10,573 nt of DNA from Spartobacteria bacterium. GTDB lineage: Bacteria > Verrucomicrobiota > Verrucomicrobiia > Chthoniobacterales > UBA10450. This document shows, piece after piece, positions 5,332-10,573 of the stretch; position 1 is the first letter of the stretch, and each line of letters begins with the position of its first letter. Both the position numbers and the translations under genes were made by a program. The notes beneath the pieces were generated by a model. That model made no database searches and had not been told where the DNA came from. It was given only the letters and a program-made list of their open reading frames with translations. Location of the stretch: assembly GCA_021324035.1 (NCBI GenBank), contig JAJPJU010000049.1, forward strand, positions 1 through 10,573. Reading direction: 5' to 3'.

Positions 5332-8300
5332 AAATTCCCGCCTCCCTCTCCAAGCTAGCCGAAATCATTCTCCGCCCGTTTTTCTGGCTCGGCCGGCTCC
5401 TGTCGAAAATCTGGTTCGTCGTTTTCGGCCGCTTTTCCTGGAGTCCTCCCAGCTGGCTTTCACGAACCAACGAAGGCTGGTCTCGTTTCGGCAATAACCG
5501 GCCATGGACGAACGCCTCCCTGGTGCTCGGCCTTCTATTAATTGCGTATGGCTCGCTCTGGACGTGGAACTGGTACCAAAACCGGCCAAAACCACACCTC
5601 GTTTCCGCATCAATTGGATCAATCCCGGTCACCAAGCTGGACAAAGATCTTCAATATCCGCCTCTGGTGATCAGATTCAGCGATCCCGCGGCGCGGTTGG
5701 AGGATTTGAAAAAGCCGTCGCTTACCGGCGTCCGGCTCGAACCTCAAATCGCCGGAGCCTGGTCGTGGAACTCGGACCGGGAACTTACATTTCGTCCGAC
5801 CGAAGATTGGCCGGCCGATCGCAAATACCAAATCATCTTCGATAAACAATTTTTCCCGCCGCAGGTCTTGATGGAGCGGCTGAGCTACGAAACGCGGACT
5901 CCTGCGTTCTCAATCGGGCTCTCGCAACTGCAACTTTATCAGGATCCGACAAATCCGAAACAACGACAGGTGACCGCAACGCTCGAACTGACGCACGCAG
6001 TCGAGCCGGGCGAACTGGATAAACACATCAAGCTAAGCATGGTCGGCGATTCGCCGGTGTTCCCGACGTCGGAGCAGGCGCCCCATTTCACCGTCACCTA
6101 CGGACTGCATCATCGGCTGGCCTATTTGCGCAGTTCCAACGTCGCGCTGCCGGAGAAAGAAGATTTCATGAAGGTCGAAGTGAGCAGTGGCGTGCGGACG
6201 ACACAGGGCGGCGCGGAAACTCACGATTCGGTCGAACAAAAAATATCAATCCCTTCGGCCGCCACCGCGTTTCAGATCAATTCGATTGAAGGAAACATAG
6301 CCCGGAACAAATCCGGCGAACCGGAACAGGTCCTGATCCTGACGACCACGGCCGACATCAGCACCCGGGACCTGGCCAAAGGTGTGAAAATTTGGCTGCT
6401 GCCAAAACGCGAAGTCGAAAATTCCGAAGATGAAGATTCGGAAAGTGCCGACCAAAGCGACAGCGAAACCAAGTCGAGCGATTCGGAAGACTCCAACGAC
6501 ACGAGCGAATCGAAGAAAGAGGGCGCGAAGTGGGAAAGCGCGACGGATGTGCCAGACGAGATTCTGGAGCAGGCGAAGCCGATTCAATTCACCACCCTTC
6601 CATCCGAAAAGGCGCAGGACCGGCAACACGCATTTCGCGTTCGCGTGGAGACTGAAGGCGAACTTTACATCCGCGTCGCCAAAGGCGTGAAAGCCTTCGG
6701 GGATTATCCGTTGGCAGACGATTACAATGCGGTCGTAGCGGTGCCGCAACTTCCGCGTGAAGTGCAGATTGACAGCCAGGGCGGACTCCTCGCCCTGAGC
6801 GGCGAACGGAAATTATCGATCCGCTCCCGGGGGTTGAATGCGATCGAATACGAAATCGCGCGGGTGGCGACGACGCAAATCAATCACCTGGTCAGTCAGA
6901 CCGAAGGCAAGTTCGAGAACCCGGAATTCAAGGACCCGCACTTGTTCAGTCAGGAGAACATTTCGCGAATCGCGATTCAGCATGAGCCGATTGCCCAGCA
7001 GGATAAATGGAAAGCGAATTATTCTGCGTTCGATTTCACCGAGCAGCTGAAAAAACCGGCCGACGGCGGCAGTGAGCGCGGACTGTTCTTTTTGACCGCA
7101 CGCGGCTGGGATCCGGAAAAGAAGAAACCGATCTCTGATATCAAGGACAGCCGGTTTCTGCTCGTTACCGACATCGGAATCCTCACCAAGAAAGCCACCG
7201 ACGGCAGCAGCGATGTTTTTCTGGTTTCGATCAAGACCGGCAAACCGATGGCCGACGCGACGGTCGACATTCTGGGCAAAAACGGAATTCCGATTCAAAC
7301 CGCGAAGACCGGGGCGGATGGCCATTGCACGTTTACGTCCGTTGAAAAATCCGAACGCGAAAAATCTCCCGTCGCGTTCATGGCGCGCAGCGGCGACGAC
7401 ATCGCGTTCATGCCATTCGCGAGCGAAGACCGGGTGCTGAATTTTTCGCGATTCGATATCGAAGGCGCGGAGAATATCGGTCCCGATGGCCTCGACGCGT
7501 TCGTTTTCACCGAGCGCGGGGTTTATCGGCCGGGCGACGAAATTCACGCGGGAGTGATCGTCAAACAGCGCAACTGGCAGGGGGATCTCAAAGGTTTGCC
7601 GGTTGAGACGGAAGTGATCGATGCGCGCGATCTGAAAGTGCAGACAAAGAAAGTCACGCTGCCGGATAATGGATTCGTCGAGCTGAGTTATCAGACTGCC
7701 AACGAATCACCGACCGGCACTTACACGTTCAACGTCTATCTGATCAAAGATAACAAGCGCGGCACTTTGCTGGGATCGACGACAACCAGCGTCAAGGAAT
7801 TCCTGCCGGATCGAATGAAGATCGAGACCAGGCTTTCCAAGGCTGCGCCCAAAGGATGGATCAACCCGTCCGATGTGCATGCCTCCATCGCCCTGGCGAA
7901 TCTTTATGGAACGCCGGCGAGCGATCGTCGCGTGACGGGAAAGGTCGAGCTCGAACCGGCTGCTTTCTCATTCGCCGAATTTCCCGACTTCACGTTTTTC
8001 GATCCGCTGCTCGACGAAAAGAAAACGCGCAGCGAACAAACATCGGATCTCGGTGAACAAAAGACCGATAATGACGGACATGCTGATTTCGATCTCCAGC
8101 TCGAAAAGTACGCCGATTCAACCTACGCGATGCGTTTCATCGCGGAAGGTTTTGAAGGCGAAGGCGGCCGCAGCGTCACCAGTTATGTCAACGCGCTGGT
8201 GTCGGCGTTGCCATATGTGATCGGATACAAAGCCGACGGCGATCTTCATTACATCGACATGAAAAAACCGCGCGGGGTCGAGCTCATCGCGGTTGATCCG

Positions 8301-10573
8301 CAGCTGAACAAGATCGCCGTAGAAAATGTAACCCTCAACGTCGTTGCGCAGGAATACGTGTCCGTTCTCAAAAAACAGGAGAATGGCAATTACGCGTACG
8401 AATCGGTTTTGCGAGAGCGGCCGTTGAAATCTGAGAAGATCGCCGTTTCCGCGGCTGGGCTTCATTACGCGCTGCCCACCGCCGATCCCGGCGATTATGT
8501 GCTCGAACTGCGGGACGATAAGGATCGCACGGTCAGCAAACTTCGCTTCTCGGTGGTTGGTCAGGGTGAGGCGTCGCGATCCCTGGAGAAAAACGCGGAG
8601 TTGCAGATCAAGCTCGACAAGAAGCAATACAACCCGGGCGAAGACATCGCGATCAGCATCCTTGCGCCGTATAGCGGGAGCGGGCTGATCACCATCGAAC
8701 GCGAAAAGGTTTACACTTACGCGTGGTTTCAGGCCACCACCGCGAGCAGCGTTCAGCACATTCGTCTTCCAGAAACCTTCGAAGGCAGCGGTTACATCAA
8801 CGTCTCCTTCATTCGCGCGATCGATTCGAAGGAAATCTTCGTCAGTCCGCTGAGCTATGGAGTAGTTCCATTCAACGCCAACCTTGAGAAGCGCCGGCTG
8901 AAGATCGACCTCGACAGCGCAGCAATCGTGAAACCCGGCGACGCGTTGCATATCGGCTACAAGACCGATCGCCCATCCAAGATTGTCGTCTTCGCAGTCG
9001 ACCAGGGCATTTTGCAGGTCACCGATTACAAGACTCCAAATCCAATTGCTTATTTCTTCCGCAAATGCGCGCTCGGCGTCGAGACCGCGCAAATCGTCGA
9101 TCTTATTATTCCCGAGTTCTCGCTCTTGCGATCGCTTTCCGCGTTTGGCGGCGACGGTGGCGAAGAAAAACACCTCAATCCATTCAAGCGCGTTACCGAG
9201 AAGCCGGTCGTGTTCTGGTCCGGTGTCCTCGATGCGGACCCGAACCGGCGTGAAGTGGTTTACAACGTTCCGGATTTCTTCGACGGGACGTTGAAAATCA
9301 TGGCAGTCGCAGTTTCGAGTGACACGATCGGATCCTCCGATCGGACTTCGCTGATTCGCGGGCCGTTCGTCGTGACGCCGAGCGTTCCGGTGCTGGCGGT
9401 GCCAGGCGACGAATTCGAAGCCGGCGTGACCGTGGCAAACAACGTTGAAGGGTCCGGCGCGGACGCCGAAATCGAATTGCGCACGGAAACTTCGGCGCAA
9501 TTGTCCGTGAAAGGACAGGCCACCCAGAAGCTGCAAATCTCGGAAGGCCGCGAAAAAAGCGCGGTCTTTCGTTTTCACGTGAACGACACGTTGGGTTCCG
9601 GCGAAATTCGATTCATCGCCGCCCGAAACGGAATCGAGACCAAACGGCGTGCCACCGTCAGCGTCCGGCCGAGCGTTCCCTTCGTCACCGATGTTCGCAG
9701 CGGCAGTTTTAAGAAAGCGAGCACCGACGTCCCGATCAAACGGCAGATTTACAATGAATTCGCGAAGCGCGACGCGGCGCTTTCGGGAGTACCGCTTGGG
9801 CTCGCTCACGGTTTGGATTCTTACTTGAAGAATTTTCCGTATGGATGCAGCGAACAAATTACCAGCGGCGCGTTCTGCCGTCTCGCGCTGTCCAGCGAAG
9901 CCGACTTTGGGCTGAATCGCACGGAAGTGAACGCGCAGATGGAGAAGACCTTCAACATTTTGCGCCGCCGCCAAAATGCTCAAGGCGCCTTCGGTTACTG
10001 GGCGCCGGAGAATGGCGAGCACATCAGCTTCAATTCCGCCTATGTCATGGACTTCCTGAGCGATGCGAAGGCGGCCGGATTTCCTCCGCCCGCGGAAATG
10101 TTCGCAACCGGCCTCCGCAGTTTGCAGCGAATGGTGGCCAAGGAACCGTCCGATGTGATCGACGCGCGCCGGATCGCCTACGCGATTTACGTTCTGACGC
10201 GCGAGGGCGTCATCACGACCAATTACGTTCTCAATCTCCGCGACTACCTCGACAAAAAGCACAAGGATGAGTGGGAAAATGATCTCACCGGCGTTTATCT
10301 GGCCGGCTCGCTCAAGCTCCTTCACAAAGACAAGGAGGCCGAAGCGTTGATCGATAAATTCAAGATGGACAACAAAACCGAGCGTTCTTACGAGGATTTC
10401 TGTCAGCCGCTCGGAGCGAACTCGCAATACATTACCGTCCTGGCGCGGCAGTTTCCGGCTCGGCTCAAGAAGATATCAGCGAATCAATTCGAACAAATCT
10501 TAAAGCCGATCGGAGACGGCCAGTTCAACACCCTTTCCGCGGCGTATGCGGTCCAGGCTTTGAAGGCGTATTC
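5328..10573 (+). CDS. Bacterial alpha-2-macroglobulin, membrane-anchored (3' end cut by window edge)
   Basis: From ATG 5328 there are 1748 codons open to the right edge. Bacterial alpha-2-macroglobulins are periplasmic traps: a protease cuts the bait region, and an activated thioester then links covalently to it. The N-terminus has no lipobox. It has an amphipathic Trp/Arg-rich stretch at 13-34 and a membrane helix at about 63-80 (ASLVLGLLLIAYGSLWTW), which should leave the rest in the periplasm. Macroglobulin-type beta domains follow. FTERGVYRPGDE at 727-738 marks the MG2 (PF01835) domain, AVDQGILQVTDY from 1223 marks the domain before the bait region, and FWSGVLDADP from 1296 begins the PF00207 region. 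The thioester motif is C1507-S-E-Q1510 in PYGCSEQ, followed by the helical thioester domain. The E. coli homologue YfhM is 1653 residues with its thioester at C1187; by that geometry about 200-250 residues are missing here, and the N-terminal half is about 300 residues longer. Residues 362-400 are an acidic Ser/Asp-rich insertion. A pbpC gene often sits beside this family but lies outside the window, if present. Confidence 0.95.
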   Translation, partial: MKIPASLSKLAEIILRPFFWLGRLLSKIWFVVFGRFSWSPPSWLSRTNEGWSRFGNNRPWTNASLVLGLLLIAYGSLWTWNWYQNRPKPHLVSASIGSIPVTKLDKDLQYPPLVIRFSDPAARLEDLKKPSLTGVRLEPQIAGAWSWNSDRELTFRPTEDWPADRKYQIIFDKQFFPPQVLMERLSYETRTPAFSIGLSQLQLYQDPTNPKQRQVTATLELTHAVEPGELDKHIKLSMVGDSPVFPTSEQAPHFTVTYGLHHRLAYLRSSNVALPEKEDFMKVEVSSGVRTTQGGAETHDSVEQKISIPSAATAFQINSIEGNIARNKSGEPEQVLILTTTADISTRDLAKGVKIWLLPKREVENSEDEDSESADQSDSETKSSDSEDSNDTSESKKEGAKWESATDVPDEILEQAKPIQFTTLPSEKAQDRQHAFRVRVETEGELYIRVAKGVKAFGDYPLADDYNAVVAVPQLPREVQIDSQGGLLALSGERKLSIRSRGLNAIEYEIARVATTQINHLVSQTEGKFENPEFKDPHLFSQENISRIAIQHEPIAQQDKWKANYSAFDFTEQLKKPADGGSERGLFFLTARGWDPEKKKPISDIKDSRFLLVTDIGILTKKATDGSSDVFLVSIKTGKPMADATVDILGKNGIPIQTAKTGADGHCTFTSVEKSEREKSPVAFMARSGDDIAFMPFASEDRVLNFSRFDIEGAENIGPDGLDAFVFTERGVYRPGDEIHAGVIVKQRNWQGDLKGLPVETEVIDARDLKVQTKKVTLPDNGFVELSYQTANESPTGTYTFNVYLIKDNKRGTLLGSTTTSVKEFLPDRMKIETRLSKAAPKGWINPSDVHASIALANLYGTPASDRRVTGKVELEPAAFSFAEFPDFTFFDPLLDEKKTRSEQTSDLGEQKTDNDGHADFDLQLEKYADSTYAMRFIAEGFEGEGGRSVTSYVNALVSALPYVIGYKADGDLHYIDMKKPRGVELIAVDPQLNKIAVENVTLNVVAQEYVSVLKKQENGNYAYESVLRERPLKSEKIAVSAAGLHYALPTADPGDYVLELRDDKDRTVSKLRFSVVGQGEASRSLEKNAELQIKLDKKQYNPGEDIAISILAPYSGSGLITIEREKVYTYAWFQATTASSVQHIRLPETFEGSGYINVSFIRAIDSKEIFVSPLSYGVVPFNANLEKRRLKIDLDSAAIVKPGDALHIGYKTDRPSKIVVFAVDQGILQVTDYKTPNPIAYFFRKCALGVETAQIVDLIIPEFSLLRSLSAFGGDGGEEKHLNPFKRVTEKPVVFWSGVLDADPNRREVVYNVPDFFDGTLKIMAVAVSSDTIGSSDRTSLIRGPFVVTPSVPVLAVPGDEFEAGVTVANNVEGSGADAEIELRTETSAQLSVKGQATQKLQISEGREKSAVFRFHVNDTLGSGEIRFIAARNGIETKRRATVSVRPSVPFVTDVRSGSFKKASTDVPIKRQIYNEFAKRDAALSGVPLGLAHGLDSYLKNFPYGCSEQITSGAFCRLALSSEADFGLNRTEVNAQMEKTFNILRRRQNAQGAFGYWAPENGEHISFNSAYVMDFLSDAKAAGFPPPAEMFATGLRSLQRMVAKEPSDVIDARRIAYAIYVLTREGVITTNYVLNLRDYLDKKHKDEWENDLTGVYLAGSLKLLHKDKEAEALIDKFKMDNKTERSYEDFCQPLGANSQYITVLARQFPARLKKISANQFEQILKPIGDGQFNTLSAAYAVQALKAY

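Noticed and set aside
6246..7547. Two minus-strand frames (167 and 244 codons) inside the alpha-2-macroglobulin gene
   Set aside because: Their Arg/Phe/Asp-rich translations have no domain and mirror the codon bias of the plus-strand gene.
8118..10427. A 769-codon open frame on the minus strand inside the alpha-2-macroglobulin gene
   Set aside because: It is fully antisense to a well-supported coding region. Its translation is rich in Arg, Phe, Val and Asp with no recognisable domain, typical of the reverse frame of a GC-biased gene. The plus-strand frame carries the clear MG and thioester motifs.

Overview
The window looks like a moderately GC-rich chromosomal segment of a Gram-negative environmental bacterium. 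A Verrucomicrobiota member (Chthoniobacter/soil type), or less likely another PVC-group lineage, is my best guess. The guess rests on gene style: an ECF sigma factor paired with a transmembrane Ser/Thr kinase carrying PEGA repeats and a formylglycine-enzyme-like domain, a very large membrane-anchored alpha-2-macroglobulin, and a secreted His/Trp/Tyr-rich peptidoglycan-binding protein. No rRNA, tRNA, CRISPR, insertion sequence or phage gene is visible, and coding density is high.

Left region (1-2024). A gene on the minus strand, cut by the left edge, encodes a small secreted Cys/Lys/Asp-rich protein that I do not recognise. It is divergent from a plus-strand gene for a secreted protein with a C-terminal peptidoglycan-binding domain. 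Next on the plus strand is a NUDIX hydrolase whose Nudix box has one non-consensus residue.

Middle region (2077-5245, minus strand). This is a two-gene operon read right to left: an ECF-type sigma factor, then 37 bases later an 836-residue kinase. The kinase has a cytoplasmic catalytic domain, one membrane helix, four PEGA-like repeats and a C-terminal FGE/sulfatase-modifying-factor fold that appears to lack the catalytic cysteines. The natural reading is an outside-in signalling unit in which the extracytoplasmic part senses the envelope and the kinase controls the sigma factor. No anti-sigma gene is present here.

Right region (5293-10573, plus strand). Divergent from the sigma/kinase operon, and separated from it by only 82 bases, is a bacterial alpha-2-macroglobulin. 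Its 1748 visible residues run off the right edge. It keeps a CSEQ thioester motif, has an N-terminal membrane anchor rather than a lipobox, and carries an acidic Ser/Asp-rich insertion. A 12-codon reading frame with a good ribosome-binding site ends in an ATGA overlap with its start codon, suggesting translational coupling.

The most interesting working hypothesis is that the sigma factor, the sensor kinase and the alpha-2-macroglobulin form one envelope-surveillance module. This is inferred from gene arrangement and domain content only; nothing in the sequence proves that the sigma factor controls the alpha-2-macroglobulin.
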